64,000 nucleotides of DNA from Phytomonospora sp040655735 (GCF_040655735.1 NZ_JBFAKK010000016.1:1-64000), one strand, 5' to 3'. Shown: positions 1 to 8,964, counted from the stretch's first letter. Program-made: numbers and translations. The notes: generated from the letters alone by a model not told the origin.

Positions 1-73
1 GTCCAGGGGCGGAGCCCTTGGCGGGGTCCGGGGCGGAGCTCCGGTGGGGGTGCGGGGGGCGAAGCCCCCGGCC

Positions 74-136
74 GGGGGCTTGACCTTGAGGGCTGGGGGC
101 TTGACCTTGAGGGCTGGGGGCTTGACCTTGGGGGTT
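74..136. repeat. 21-bp tandem repeat, three copies
   Basis: Units begin at 74, 95 and 116 with exact 21-bp spacing. The shared core is GGGGGCTTGACCTTG. The first two units are identical and the third differs in its last bases. No function is evident. Confidence 0.85.
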
Positions 137-780
137 GGGGGTTGGTGTGGGGCGAGGGCTGAGGGCGGGGGTGGCTGCGGTGAGTGAGCCGGTTGCGGCG
201 GGGTCCCCGGGTTGAGGCGGTGTTCGACCTGGCGGGTGCCCGGCGCGAAGCTGCCAGCCCGGTGTGGGGTGCCGCCTGAGTTGGCGGTCCTGGCCGGTGT
301 GCGCGCCAGTGGGCGGGGCGAGAGCTCAGGGTGGGAGTGACTGCGGCCGGGGGGATGCTGCGGTGGGGTCCCCGGGCTGGGGTGACGCCTGCCAGTGGTG
401 GACCGGGTCGGGTGACGCCTGGACACCCGGAGGCAGTGACGGCGGGTCAGCACGCTGCGGCAGGGTCCCCGGGCTGGGGTGACGCCTGACTTCTGTGCTT
501 GCTTGGTCGGAGGCTAACGAAACCTCCTGACAGGCATGGGATCGGGCTGCGGCACCTCCTCCGGTGCCGGGTCCCCGGGCTTCGGTTACGCCTGAACTGA
601 CGGGTACCCGGCGCGAAGCTGCCGGCCCCGCCCGGGGTGGCGCCTGAACTGGCGGGTACCCGGCGTGAAGCCGCCGGCCCCGGCCGGGGCCGGCGCCCGA
701 ACCGGCGCCCTCATGTGGGTGCCCAGGCGAGAGCGAGGGGCAAGTCCGCGAGTGCCCCATGTGTGGCCGGGCTGCGGCGG

Positions 781-870
781 GTCCCCGGCGTTGCCGCCGG
801 GTCTCCACCGCCCCTCGGTGTTGCCGCCGGGTCCCCACCGCCCCCCGGCGTTCCCGCCGGGACCCCACCG
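781..870. repeat. 30-bp tandem repeat, three copies
   Basis: The block TTGCCGCCGG recurs at 791 and 821, and as TTCCCGCCGG at 851, giving a strict 30-bp period over three units. Thirty is a multiple of three, so it keeps spurious reading frames open in this stretch. Confidence 0.8.
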
Positions 871-961
871 GCTTCCCGCCAGTCCCCGGCGTCCCTCACA
901 CCCGAACCGCCCGACCGCCCCCGACCGCCCGACCGCCCCCGCCCCCGCCCCCGACCGCCCG

Positions 962-1870
962 TCACCAGGACAGCGTCTCGCACGCCTTACTGTTCCCCAC
1001 CGGCTCCACCTGGAGCGTGGCGTGGTCGATGCCGTAGTGCTCGTGCAGCGCGTCGCGCGCCTCGCCGAGCACGTCGCCGAGGTCGGCGCCCGCGTTGATC
1101 GACAGATGCACCGAGGCGACGTCCATGCCCGAGGTGAGCGTCCAGACGTGCAGATCGTGCACGTCCTCGACCCCGGGAACCTCGTTCAGCGTCCGCGTCA
1201 CCGCGCCCATGTCGAGGCCACTCGGAGCCTGCTGGAGCAGGATGCGCAGCGCGTCGCGGCCGAGCCGCCACGTCCGCGGCAGGATGAGCACACCGACCGC
1301 CAGCGCCATGATCGGGTCGGCGTACCACCAGCCCGTGAACTGGATGATCAGCGCCGCGCCGATGACGCCGAGCGAGCCGAGCATGTCCCCGAGCACCTCC
1401 AGGTAGGCGCCCCGGACGTTGATGCTCTCCTTGGCGCCCTGCTGGAGCATCAGGAAGCAGATGACGTTGGCGACCAGGCCGGCCACCGCGATGCCCAGCA
1501 TCAGGCCCGTGCGGATCTCCGGCGGTTCACTGAAGCGCCGCACCGACTCCACCAGCACCCACACCGCCACACCGAACAGCAGGGCCGCGTTGGCCAGGGC
1601 CGCCAGTACTTCGAGCCGATAGAGGCCGAACGTGCGGTGCGCCCGCCCGTCGGCGCGCCGGATCGCGAAGATCGCCGCGAGCGCCATGCCGATGCCCAGG
1701 GCATCGGTGAACATGTGCGCGGCGTCGGAGATCAGCGCGAGCGAGCCGCTGATTATCCCGCCGGCCAGTTCGAGGAGCATGAAGCCCGCGGTGATCGCGA
1801 AGGCCCAGAGCAGCCGCCCCCGATGCGCCTCACCGAGGCTCTTCGCGCCGTGGTCGTGTCCAGATCCCAT
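962..1870 (-). CDS. cation diffusion facilitator (CDF) family metal exporter
   Basis: A 302-residue inner-membrane protein of the CDF/CzcD-ZnT family, which exchanges divalent metal ions (zinc, cobalt and similar) for protons. The family pattern is clear. A His-rich N-terminus (HDHG) precedes six predicted membrane segments. The second segment carries the metal site SDAAHMFTD (H-x-x-x-D type), followed by the loop HRTFGLYRLE. A soluble C-terminal domain follows, with the ferredoxin-like dimerisation motif DLHVWTLTSGMDVASVHL. Length is normal for the family. It diverges from the cation/proton antiporter, with 175 bp between the starts. The metal cannot be read from the sequence; zinc or cobalt is most likely from the CzcD-like arrangement. 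Confidence 0.93.
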   Translation of the reverse strand: MGSGHDHGAKSLGEAHRGRLLWAFAITAGFMLLELAGGIISGSLALISDAAHMFTDALGIGMALAAIFAIRRADGRAHRTFGLYRLEVLAALANAALLFGVAVWVLVESVRRFSEPPEIRTGLMLGIAVAGLVANVICFLMLQQGAKESINVRGAYLEVLGDMLGSLGVIGAALIIQFTGWWYADPIMALAVGVLILPRTWRLGRDALRILLQQAPSGLDMGAVTRTLNEVPGVEDVHDLHVWTLTSGMDVASVHLSINAGADLGDVLGEARDALHEHYGIDHATLQVEPVGNSKACETLSW

Positions 1871-2045
1871 GCGTCACCTTCCCTGCCGTCGTGGTCCCGG
1901 AGTCATTGTCCACTGTCACCGCTTATGGACAGTTGCGTTCCGAAGTGTCGAAATTCAGGGATTGACGCGCACGCCTGCGACATGCGGGTATCGAGATAAC
2001 CGCATTAGTCGTTTTCCGGCGCCTTCGACTCCCTAACCTGGCCCG

Positions 2046-3266
2046 ATGGGGGCGGTTTTGAGTTCTGACGCGTTCTTCGGGCTCACGCTGATCTTCGCCG
2101 CCGCCGTGCTGGCGCCGCTGCTGTCGGACCGGCTCGGCAGGTGGCTGCCGGTGCCCTCGACGGTCCTGGAGATCATGCTGGGCATCCTGCTGGGGCCCTC
2201 GGTGTTCGCGCTCGTCCAGCAGAACGTCTTCACCGACCGCTTCCACGACCTCGGCCTGGCGATGCTGTTCTTCCTGGCCGGCTACGAGATCGAGTTCGGC
2301 CGCATCAAGGGCCGGCCGCTCATGCTCGGCGGCATCGGCTGGCTCATCGGAATCATTCTGGCGCTCGGCGTGTCGACCGCCGTGACGCGCAGCCTCGACG
2401 TCGGCCTCATCATCGGCGTGGCGGTGTGCACCACCGCGCTCGGCACGATCCTGCCCATGATCCGCGACGCCGGGATCCTCCCGACCCGCGTCGGCGCGCA
2501 CATCATGGCCATCGGCGCCGTCGGCGAGTTCGCGCCGATGATCGCCATCACGATCCTGTTCGGCAGGACCGGGGAGTCGCACTCGCCGTGGGTTCGCGCC
2601 GGGTTCGTGGTCCTGGCGATCGTGGCCGCCTGGGCGGCGATGCGGCCGCGTTCGGAGCGGGTCGGGCGGCTGCTGAGCGCGACGCTGGGCACGAGCGTGC
2701 AGTTCGCGGTGCGCCTGGCGATGCTCATGGTCGTCATGATGATCTGGATCTCCTACGAGCTGGGTCTCGACATCGTCCTCGGCGGTTTCGTGGCCGGCGT
2801 GGTCATCCGGCTGCTCATCTCCACCATCGAGAAGGAGGAGGCCGAGATCGTCGCCTCCAAGCTCGACGCGGTCGGTTTCGGGTTCCTGGTGCCGTTCTTC
2901 TTCGTGACGACCGGCGTCGGCTACGACCTCAAGGCGCTGCTCGACAGCCCCTCGGCGCTGCTGGCGCTCCCGGCGATCCTGGTGATGTTCCTGCTGGTGC
3001 GCGGGGTGATCACCTACTGGATCCTGCGCAAGGACTTCACCGTCGGCGAGCGCAGGAAGCTGGCGCTGCTGTCCTCGACGCAGTTGCCGCTGGTCGTGGT
3101 CGTCGCCGGGATCGGCGTGAGCACCGGCCGTATCTCGGTGGCGACCGAGTCGGCCCTGGTCGGGGCGGCGATGCTGTCGGTGCTGATCTTCCCGCTGCTG
3201 GCCATCCGGCCCGGGTCGGCGGCCCAGGCGACCGCGCGCGACCACGTCGTCAACGAACCGACATAA
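2046..3266 (+). CDS. cation:proton antiporter (CPA2/KefB-type membrane domain)
   Basis: A 406-residue polytopic membrane protein with the Na+/H+ exchanger fold of the CPA2 group. The translation is an almost continuous run of hydrophobic helices. Recognisable family features are the early segment VLEIMLGILLGPSVFALV, the FFLAGYEIEFGRIKG loop and the later FVTTGVGYDLKALLDSP loop, which is typical of KefB/GerN-like exchangers. It stops after the membrane domain: there is no RCK/TrkA-N nucleotide-binding domain, so it is a short exchanger rather than a full Kef channel. The ion (Na+ or K+) cannot be assigned. It is divergent from the metal exporter. The next gene follows after 90 bp, so it may be monocistronic. 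Confidence 0.9.
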   Translation: MGAVLSSDAFFGLTLIFAAAVLAPLLSDRLGRWLPVPSTVLEIMLGILLGPSVFALVQQNVFTDRFHDLGLAMLFFLAGYEIEFGRIKGRPLMLGGIGWLIGIILALGVSTAVTRSLDVGLIIGVAVCTTALGTILPMIRDAGILPTRVGAHIMAIGAVGEFAPMIAITILFGRTGESHSPWVRAGFVVLAIVAAWAAMRPRSERVGRLLSATLGTSVQFAVRLAMLMVVMMIWISYELGLDIVLGGFVAGVVIRLLISTIEKEEAEIVASKLDAVGFGFLVPFFFVTTGVGYDLKALLDSPSALLALPAILVMFLLVRGVITYWILRKDFTVGERRKLALLSSTQLPLVVVVAGIGVSTGRISVATESALVGAAMLSVLIFPLLAIRPGSAAQATARDHVVNEPT

Positions 3267-3356
3267 CCGGCGGGGTCCCCCGGTCGTTAACCCATTGGTG
3301 CCGCGACCCAGAAACCGCAGTGGACTCCCGAGGTCCACCCATGGTCCGGGGGGATC

Positions 3357-3989
3357 ATGCATCACGTCACGTTCATGTCCGCATTCCTGAGCCTAGGCGT
3401 CCTCGCCGCGGCCCCGCTCTCCGTCGAGCCGCGTCCCGAACCGGGGCCGGATCCCTCGGTGATCAGGGCCGCCGAACTCGGCGCGACGATCTCTCCGCGA
3501 CTCGTCGTCGCGGTCGACAACGGTGTCACCCGCCTGGCCGAGGGCGAGCGCGTGACCTACACGCTCGTCGTCGGCAACGACAGTCCCGCCCGCTATGACG
3601 ATGTCGTCGTCTCGCACGTCCTGCCGCGCGGGGTGCTGCTGCGCTCGGCCGAGTCCCCGTCCTCCGTCACGCCCGGCGAGGTCTTCTGGCGCGTCGGGCT
3701 CGCTCCCGGCGAGCGGCGCGTCCTCACGGTGACCGCCGAGGTCGGCGAGGGCGGCGAGCACCGCGTCGCCACCGCGTGCGTCGCTCCAGGCCCCGGTCGG
3801 CCGCTGTCGTCGTGCGACAGCGACGACGACGCGTTCCGCGCGCTGCCCGGCCCCGCGGGATGGGCGCCCGTGGCGACCGTCGCGCTTACCGGCATAGTGG
3901 TCACCGGCAGCGTGTTGCTGCTGCGGCTCAGGTGGACACGGAACGACGCCCGGAAGGGTGGGAGGGCACGGCGATGGCGGCTCAACTGA
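3357..3989 (+). CDS. secreted, membrane-anchored DUF11-like repeat protein
   Basis: 210 residues. The N-terminus (about 1-22) looks like a signal peptide. Residues about 40-150 match the DUF11-type immunoglobulin-like surface repeat (VVAVDNGVTRLAEGERVTYTL, then VVSHVLPRGVLL, then W(R)VGLAPGERRVLTVTAEV). Two cysteines flank CVAPGPGRPLSSC and may form a disulphide. A C-terminal hydrophobic helix (about 168-192) and a basic tail would anchor it in the membrane with the domain outside. The role is unknown; DUF11 domains are common in actinobacterial surface proteins. Its 3' end overlaps the next gene by 16 bp, which suggests translational coupling with a solute-binding lipoprotein. Confidence 0.7.
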   Translation: MHHVTFMSAFLSLGVLAAAPLSVEPRPEPGPDPSVIRAAELGATISPRLVVAVDNGVTRLAEGERVTYTLVVGNDSPARYDDVVVSHVLPRGVLLRSAESPSSVTPGEVFWRVGLAPGERRVLTVTAEVGEGGEHRVATACVAPGPGRPLSSCDSDDDAFRALPGPAGWAPVATVALTGIVVTGSVLLLRLRWTRNDARKGGRARRWRLN

Positions 3990-4777
3990 AGAGGACGGCA
4001 CGGCTGGCGGGGACGCTGGCGACGGTGCTCGCGATCGCGGCCTCCGCGGCGTGCACCGGCGGTGCCTCCGACACCGAGTACGGCCTGTCCCGCGAGGGCA
4101 AGCTGTCGGTGTGCGTGGTCATGCCGACCCCCATGTACGCCCAGACCGGCGCCGACCAGCAGCTCACCGGCCTCGACGTGGACGTGCTGGCGAAGGTCAC
4201 CGAGATGATCGACCTGGAGCCCAACTACATCACCATCGCCGAGGAGTGGATCGGCACGGACAAGCCCTTCGACGAGGCCAAGTGCGAGGTCATCGCCGGC
4301 GGCCGGATCGTCGACGCGGCCACCCGTGACGTCCTCGACTACACGCGCCCCTACCTGCGCACGCACGCCTCGATGCTGGTCCGCGTCGACAGCAAGGTGA
4401 AGGAGCCGGCCGACCTGTCGGGCGAGGTCCTGGCGACCCCCGGGGACCGGCCGTGGACGGGCGTGGTCTCGGCCTACGCGGCCGACTGGGGCGTGACGCA
4501 GGCCCCGCAGGCCGACATGGTCGCCGCCCTGGCGGCCCTCGACGCCGGCGACGTGCCGGCCGTCCTGGCCGACGACGCCTCCCTGCGCTACCTCGCGCAG
4601 GCGCAGCCGGGCAGGTACCGGCTGGTGGAGGGCGTCGACGAGCCGTTCTTCCCGGTGGCCTTCGCCACCTCCATCTACATCGAGACGGATCTGCGCGACG
4701 ACCTCAACGAGGCCATCGGCGAGCTCGACGAGAACGGTGCGCTCGCGACGATGCGCCAGACCTGGACGGGCGTCTGA
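3974..4777 (+). CDS. solute-binding lipoprotein, extracellular family 3 (amino-acid type)
   Basis: 267 residues from the ATG at 3974. This start is chosen because it opens a proper lipoprotein signal (basic MAAQLKRTARL, hydrophobic core, lipobox SAAC). The frame is open further upstream, but that part lies inside the previous gene. The mature part resembles SBP_bac_3 polar amino-acid binding proteins: GKLSVCVVMPTP, LTGLDVDVLAKV and DYTRPYLRTHASMLV correspond to the usual strand, specificity and hinge motifs. No permease or ATPase gene is adjacent, so it is an orphan binding protein, or one that sits with the overlapping DUF11-like protein in a sensing role. The ligand is not predictable. Confidence 0.85.
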   Translation: MAAQLKRTARLAGTLATVLAIAASAACTGGASDTEYGLSREGKLSVCVVMPTPMYAQTGADQQLTGLDVDVLAKVTEMIDLEPNYITIAEEWIGTDKPFDEAKCEVIAGGRIVDAATRDVLDYTRPYLRTHASMLVRVDSKVKEPADLSGEVLATPGDRPWTGVVSAYAADWGVTQAPQADMVAALAALDAGDVPAVLADDASLRYLAQAQPGRYRLVEGVDEPFFPVAFATSIYIETDLRDDLNEAIGELDENGALATMRQTWTGV

Positions 4778-4890
4778 GGTCGCGCCGGTCACCCCCGGTC
4801 ACGGCGTGGCGCGAGAATCATTCACACCGACCTAGCCACCGGTCGCGCACCTTAGTACTATTCGCCTTCGTACATAGGAGGCGTAGGAGC

Positions 4891-5607
4891 ATGGGCAACA
4901 AGGGCCGTGGATCCCAGGCGGGAACCCGCTCCGGCGGAGCAGGCAACCGACCGGGAAACCGAGGTGGCGCCGGCACCAGGAAGCGCACCCCCATCGTCGT
5001 GCCCAAGGCCGGGCCGAACTGGGGCATGGTCGCGCTTTACGCGGTCGTCGGTGTCATCGTCCTCGCGCTGCTGGGCTATGCCGGCTTCACCGCCTGGCAG
5101 AAGAGCCGGAGCATGACCGATCAGGCCGAGGCGATCAGCGGCGTGACGAACTTCCGCACCGGTACCGAGCTGGGCCGCGACCACGTCGAAGGCGACCAGA
5201 CCTACGGGCAGACCCCGCCGGTCGGCGGCAACCACAACGCCGCCTGGGAGACCTGCAACGGGATCGTCTACACCGAGCAGATCCCCGACGAGCACGCCGT
5301 GCACAGCCTCGAACACGGCGCCGTCTGGATCACCTACCGCCCCGACCTCGCCACCGACCAGGTGGCCAAGCTCGCCACCCGCGTCGAGGGCAAGGACTAC
5401 ACGCTGATGAGTCCCTACCCCAACCTCGACTCGCCGATCACGCTGCAGGCCTGGGGCTTCCAGCTCAAGGTCGACAACGCCGACGACGCCCGCATCAACG
5501 AGTTCATCGAGGTGCTGCGCGTGAAGGCCTCCGTCGAGGACGGCGCGACCTGCAACGGCGGCGTCCAGGCCACCGGCGCGACGCCGACCGCCGGGCAGCC
5601 GATGTAG
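4891..5607 (+). CDS. DUF3105 family membrane-anchored protein
   Basis: 238 residues. The ATG at 4891 is preceded by a strong ribosome site (GGAGGCGTAGGAGC). The Gly/Arg/Ser-rich N-terminus (about 1-45) is cytosolic and disordered. One membrane helix follows (about 48-70, MVALYAVVGVIVLALLGYAG), then an extracytoplasmic DUF3105 domain with its hallmark pattern of His, Cys and Glu residues: VGGNHNAAWETCNGIVY and HAVHSLEHGAVWITY. The function of DUF3105 is not established; the conserved His/Cys/Glu set suggests metal binding. It ends 21 bp before a perfect hairpin terminator, so it probably closes its transcription unit. Confidence 0.88.
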   Translation: MGNKGRGSQAGTRSGGAGNRPGNRGGAGTRKRTPIVVPKAGPNWGMVALYAVVGVIVLALLGYAGFTAWQKSRSMTDQAEAISGVTNFRTGTELGRDHVEGDQTYGQTPPVGGNHNAAWETCNGIVYTEQIPDEHAVHSLEHGAVWITYRPDLATDQVAKLATRVEGKDYTLMSPYPNLDSPITLQAWGFQLKVDNADDARINEFIEVLRVKASVEDGATCNGGVQATGATPTAGQPM

Positions 5608-5628
5608 TCCGGCCCTCACCTGACCGAC

Positions 5629-5662
5629 GAACGCGTCCACCTTTTCGAGGGTGGACGCGTTC
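5629..5662 (+). terminator. rho-independent terminator after the DUF3105 gene
   Basis: A perfect 13-bp stem: GAACGCGTCCACC at 5629-5641 pairs with GGTGGACGCGTTC at 5650-5662 across an 8-nt loop, followed by GCTTTTG. It lies 21 bp after the DUF3105 stop codon and before alkB. Confidence 0.9.
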
Positions 5663-5721
5663 GCTTTTGATCCCGCCGACATCGCGTCCGCCGACCCGAA
5701 CACCCGTGCGATAGTGGTCGC

Positions 5722-6369
5722 GTGACCCTCCCGCTTCCGCGCTCCCGCGCCGAGGTCGCGCCGGGCGCCGTCCATGTACCGGACTGGCTCGCACCGGGGC
5801 GCCAGCGCGAGCTGCTCGAAGCGGCGCGGGAGTGGTCGAAGCCTCCGGCGGGCATGCGGCGGACCGAGCTGTCCGGCGGCCGGAAGATGTCCATCCGCAC
5901 CGTCTGCCTCGGCTGGTACTGGTCGCCCTACCGCTACACCCGCGTCTCCCACGACGGCACGCCCGTCAAGGCCGTCCCGCCCTGGCTCGCCGATCTCGGC
6001 CGCCGGGCGGTCGCCGACGCCTACGCCGACCCGGACCTGGCCGCGGCCTACGACCCCGACATCGCCGTCGTCAACTACTACGACCGGCACGCACGCCTGG
6101 GCATGCACCAGGACAAGGAGGAGCTCAGCCTCGCGCCGGTGGTGTCGCTGAGCATCGGCGACACCTGCGTCTTCCGGCTGGGCGGGACCGAGAACCGCAA
6201 CCGGCCCTGGTCGGAGGTGCTGCTGGAGTCGGGCGACCTGTTCGTCTTCGGCGGGCGCTCCCGGCTGGCCTTCCACGGGGTCCCGCGCACGCTTCCCGGC
6301 TCTTCGCCGGCGCACCTGGACCTCAACGGCAGGGTCAACGTCACGCTGAGGATGTCCGGACTGAGCTGA
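5722..6369 (+). CDS. alkB: AlkB-type Fe(II)/2-oxoglutarate dioxygenase (DNA alkylation repair)
   Basis: 215 residues, GTG start at 5722. AlkB oxidatively removes methyl groups from N1-methyladenine and N3-methylcytosine in nucleic acids. The jelly-roll signatures are present: NYYD with the iron ligands H-x-D in MHQDKEE, the distal His in FHGVPRT, and the C-terminal R-x5-R of RVNVTLR that binds 2-oxoglutarate and substrate. The length matches E. coli AlkB. It stands alone between a terminator and the pst promoter region. No Ada-like regulator is nearby. Confidence 0.93.
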   Translation: MTLPLPRSRAEVAPGAVHVPDWLAPGRQRELLEAAREWSKPPAGMRRTELSGGRKMSIRTVCLGWYWSPYRYTRVSHDGTPVKAVPPWLADLGRRAVADAYADPDLAAAYDPDIAVVNYYDRHARLGMHQDKEELSLAPVVSLSIGDTCVFRLGGTENRNRPWSEVLLESGDLFVFGGRSRLAFHGVPRTLPGSSPAHLDLNGRVNVTLRMSGLS

Positions 6370-6445
6370 GGCTCGACCGGACAAACCAGCACTTTACATC
6401 CACAAGTTTCGCTTCCTTCATAACGAATCAGCAGCACCTCGGCTT

Positions 6446-6467
6446 GTTCACCGTCCGTTCACCGAGT
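6446..6467 (+). promoter_or_regulatory. PHO box (PhoP binding direct repeats) upstream of pstS
   Basis: Two contiguous 11-bp direct repeat units, GTTCACCGTCC (6446-6456) and GTTCACCGAGT (6457-6467), share seven identical leading bases. They match the actinobacterial PHO-box unit known from Streptomyces phosphate promoters. The box lies 117 bp before the pstS GTG, at a suitable distance from a possible -10 (TAGCTT at 6495-6500). This implies phosphate-starvation activation by PhoR-PhoP, which is not encoded in this window. Confidence 0.85.
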
Positions 6468-6583
6468 GCCGGGTTGCCCGCTACCTACCGCGCTTAGCTT
6501 CTGGATCGGTTGATGAAGTCAACCCCGGCACCGCCCACCGAGGGACGACCGGCCTGATGAGTTCTTGGAAGGGAACGACTCAC

Positions 6584-7681
6584 GTGAAGCTGCTTCGGCA
6601 CGGCGCGATCGCCGGCCTCGTCGTGTCCGCAACGCTCGCGATGGCGGCGTGCGGTTCGGACAACGCCGACGGCGACGGCGCCAACGGGGCGCAGGCGCCG
6701 ACCGGCGACTGCGCGCAGGGAACGCTCAACGTCCAGGGCTCCAGCGCTCAGAAGAACGCCATCGAGGCGTGGATCGCCGCCTACCAGGCCAAGTGCGCCG
6801 GGTCGACGATCAACTACAACCCCTCGGGCTCGGGCGCCGGTGTCGAGGCGTTCATCGCCGGCACCGCCGACTTCGCCGGTTCCGACTCGGTCCTCAAGGA
6901 GGACCAGCTCCCGGGCGCCACGGAGCGCTGCGTGGGCGGCGCCCCCGCTCACCTGCCCATGGTGATCGGCCCCGTCGCCATCGTCTACAACGTCGAAGGC
7001 GTCGACGACCTCCAGCTGACGCCGGCCACGATCGCCGGGATCTTCGCCAACAAGATCACCAAGTGGGACGACGCGGCCATCAAGGCCGACAACCCCGACG
7101 CGAAGCTCCCCAGCACCCCGATCCAGGCCGTGCACCGCTCCGACGAGTCGGGCACCACCGACAACTTCACCAACTTCCTCAACAAGACCTCGCCCGACGT
7201 GTGGACCAACGAGCACGCCAAGCAGTGGCCCCTCGACGGCGGCGTCGGCCAGAAGGGCTCCGATGGAGTCGCCGGCGCGGTCAAGGACACCGCCGGCTCG
7301 ATCACCTACGTCGAGCTGTCCTACGCCGACAGCCTCGGCCTGAACAAGGCCAAGGTCGCCAACGGCAGCGGCGAGTTCGTCGAGCTGACCCCCGAGTCGG
7401 CCTCGAAGGCCCTCACCGGCGCCAAGCCGGTCGGCACGGACACCGACATCCAGCTGGAGCTCGACTTCCAGACCAAGGAGGCCGGCGCCTACCCGATCGT
7501 CCTGGCGACCTACGAGATCGTCTGCACCGCCGGCAACGGCGACAAGGCCGGCCTGCTCAAGTCCTTCCTGACCTACACGGCCAGCACCGAGGGCCAGTCC
7601 GAGCTCACCAAGATCGGCTACGCCCCGCTCCCCGAGGAGCTGCGCGCCAAGGTCGAGACCCTCGCCAAGTCGATCGCCTAA
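6584..7681 (+). CDS. pstS: phosphate ABC transporter substrate-binding lipoprotein PstS
   Basis: 365 residues from the GTG at 6584, chosen for its ribosome site GGAAGGGA and because it gives a compact lipoprotein signal (VKLLRHG, hydrophobic stretch, MAAC lipobox). An ATG at 6557 in the same frame is an alternative. PstS captures phosphate at the outer membrane face and feeds PstCA. The phosphate-site motifs are clear: GSSAQKNAIEAW, NPSGSGAGVEAF, DFAGSDSVL and HRSDESGTTDNF. First gene of pstS-pstC-orf-pstA-pstB and directly downstream of the PHO box. Confidence 0.97.
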   Translation: MKLLRHGAIAGLVVSATLAMAACGSDNADGDGANGAQAPTGDCAQGTLNVQGSSAQKNAIEAWIAAYQAKCAGSTINYNPSGSGAGVEAFIAGTADFAGSDSVLKEDQLPGATERCVGGAPAHLPMVIGPVAIVYNVEGVDDLQLTPATIAGIFANKITKWDDAAIKADNPDAKLPSTPIQAVHRSDESGTTDNFTNFLNKTSPDVWTNEHAKQWPLDGGVGQKGSDGVAGAVKDTAGSITYVELSYADSLGLNKAKVANGSGEFVELTPESASKALTGAKPVGTDTDIQLELDFQTKEAGAYPIVLATYEIVCTAGNGDKAGLLKSFLTYTASTEGQSELTKIGYAPLPEELRAKVETLAKSIA

Positions 7682-7714
7682 CCGACCCGCACCCCGACGG
7701 GATTTGTGAGACCA

Positions 7715-8866
7715 ATGACTGACGGTGACACGATTCGCTCCGCAGCGACCGGCCCGTCGGTAACGCCCGCCCAGCGGCAGGGGGAGACCCCCGCCGCTGG
7801 GCACCGCGGCGTCACCGGCGAGCACGTTCTCAACACCTCCGCCCTCCCGACCGTCGAGGTGCCCCGGCGCCCGGCACCGTCGCGGCGGCCCGAGGAGCCG
7901 CGGGACGAGCCCGTCGGCGAGCCCCTGCCGAGGCGGCGCCGCTACGGCGGCGACACGTACTTCAAGTCGATCACCACGGTGGGCGGGTCGGCGGTCCTGG
8001 CGATCATCGCCGCGATCGCGCTGTTCCTGATCGTCGAGGCGGTCCCGGCGCTCAGCGCCAACAAGGAGAACTTCTTCACCTTCACCAAGTGGGCCCCGAA
8101 CGCCTTCGGCGACGCCCACTTCGGCATCGCCTCGCTGGCCTTCGGCACGATCCTGTCGGCCGCGATCGCGCTCGTCGTCGCCGTCCCGATCGCCCTGGGC
8201 ATCGCCCTCTACCTCTCGCACTACGCCCCCCGGCGGGTCGCGACGGTCCTCGGCTTCGCCATCGACCTGCTCGCCGCCGTGCCGAGCGTCGTGTTCGGCC
8301 TGTGGGGCCGGGAGTTCTTCGCCGTGCCGGTGCACGACTTCTCGGTGTGGCTCAACAAGTACCTCGGCTGGTTCCCGCTGTTCGCCAGCGACGGGCGCTT
8401 CGGGCACTCCGTCCTGCTGGGCTCGCTGGTGCTGGCCATCATGGTTTTGCCGATCGTCACCTCCCTGTCCCGCGAGGTCTTCATGCAGACCCCGCGCGAG
8501 CACGAGGAGGCCGCGATGGCGCTGGGCGCCACCAAGTGGGAGGTCATCCGCACCGCGGTCCTTCCCTACGGCCGCCCCGGCATCGTCGCCTCGGTGATGC
8601 TCGGCCTCGGACGCGCCCTCGGCGAGACCATCGCGCTGGCCATGACGCTCGGATCGAGCTTCGTGATCTCCTGGTCGGTCGTCGAGCCCGGCGGCAACAC
8701 CATCGCCGCCAACATCGCCAACGCCTTCGGCGAGGCCAACGACCAGGGCCGCAGCGCGCTCATCGCCAGCGGCCTGGTGCTCTTCGCGATCACCTTGATC
8801 GTCAACATGTCCGCCCGCGCCATCGTCAGGCGCCGCAAGCGGTTCCTCGCGGCGGCGGCGACATGA
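7715..8866 (+). CDS. pstC: phosphate ABC transporter permease PstC
   Basis: 383 residues from the ATG at 7715; a GTG nine bases earlier is also possible. A long disordered Pro/Arg-rich N-terminus (about 75 residues) precedes six membrane helices of the phosphate permease fold. The cytoplasmic EAA loop that docks on PstB is EEAAMALGATKWEVIRTAVLP. PstC and PstA form the transmembrane channel. It lies 33 bp after pstS. Its stop codon overlaps an ATG that opens a frame through the inter-permease spacer. Confidence 0.96.
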   Translation: MTDGDTIRSAATGPSVTPAQRQGETPAAGHRGVTGEHVLNTSALPTVEVPRRPAPSRRPEEPRDEPVGEPLPRRRRYGGDTYFKSITTVGGSAVLAIIAAIALFLIVEAVPALSANKENFFTFTKWAPNAFGDAHFGIASLAFGTILSAAIALVVAVPIALGIALYLSHYAPRRVATVLGFAIDLLAAVPSVVFGLWGREFFAVPVHDFSVWLNKYLGWFPLFASDGRFGHSVLLGSLVLAIMVLPIVTSLSREVFMQTPREHEEAAMALGATKWEVIRTAVLPYGRPGIVASVMLGLGRALGETIALAMTLGSSFVISWSVVEPGGNTIAANIANAFGEANDQGRSALIASGLVLFAITLIVNMSARAIVRRRKRFLAAAAT

Positions 8867-8964
8867 CCACCGCACACCACCACGTGATCCGTCCGGCCCG
8901 GACCAGGGCCGGCGCAGACCGCCGCGCCAGGGTCGGTGCGCGGCCGCAACCGGGAGGTGGCGCC

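Larger units (their letters stand above)
1..961. other. gene-free GC-rich repetitive region
   Basis: No credible gene is seen. All open frames here are low-complexity Arg/Pro/Gly/Ala translations that exist on both strands, as expected of very GC-rich DNA. The stretch is built from minisatellite-like repeats: a 21-bp tandem array, degenerate units of about 50 bp between roughly 230 and 720 sharing the core CCGGCGCGAAGCTGCC, two near-identical 25-bp blocks at 367-391 and 464-488, a 30-bp tandem array at 781-870, and a CCGCCCGA-rich tract at about 905-960. The region ends at the 3' end of the minus-strand cation efflux gene, so it lies downstream of that gene. A start outside the window of a gene reading inward cannot be excluded. 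Confidence 0.7.

Noticed and set aside
264..1098. Several long open frames on both strands in the first kilobase
   Set aside because: They are Gly/Arg/Pro/Ala-rich, overlap each other on opposite strands, lack ribosome sites and follow the minisatellite periods, as expected for random frames in very GC-rich repeats.
1923..3365. 480-codon minus-strand frame opposite the antiporter gene
   Set aside because: Its His/Asp/Arg/Gln-rich translation is the antisense shadow of the antiporter, which has clear membrane helices and family motifs.
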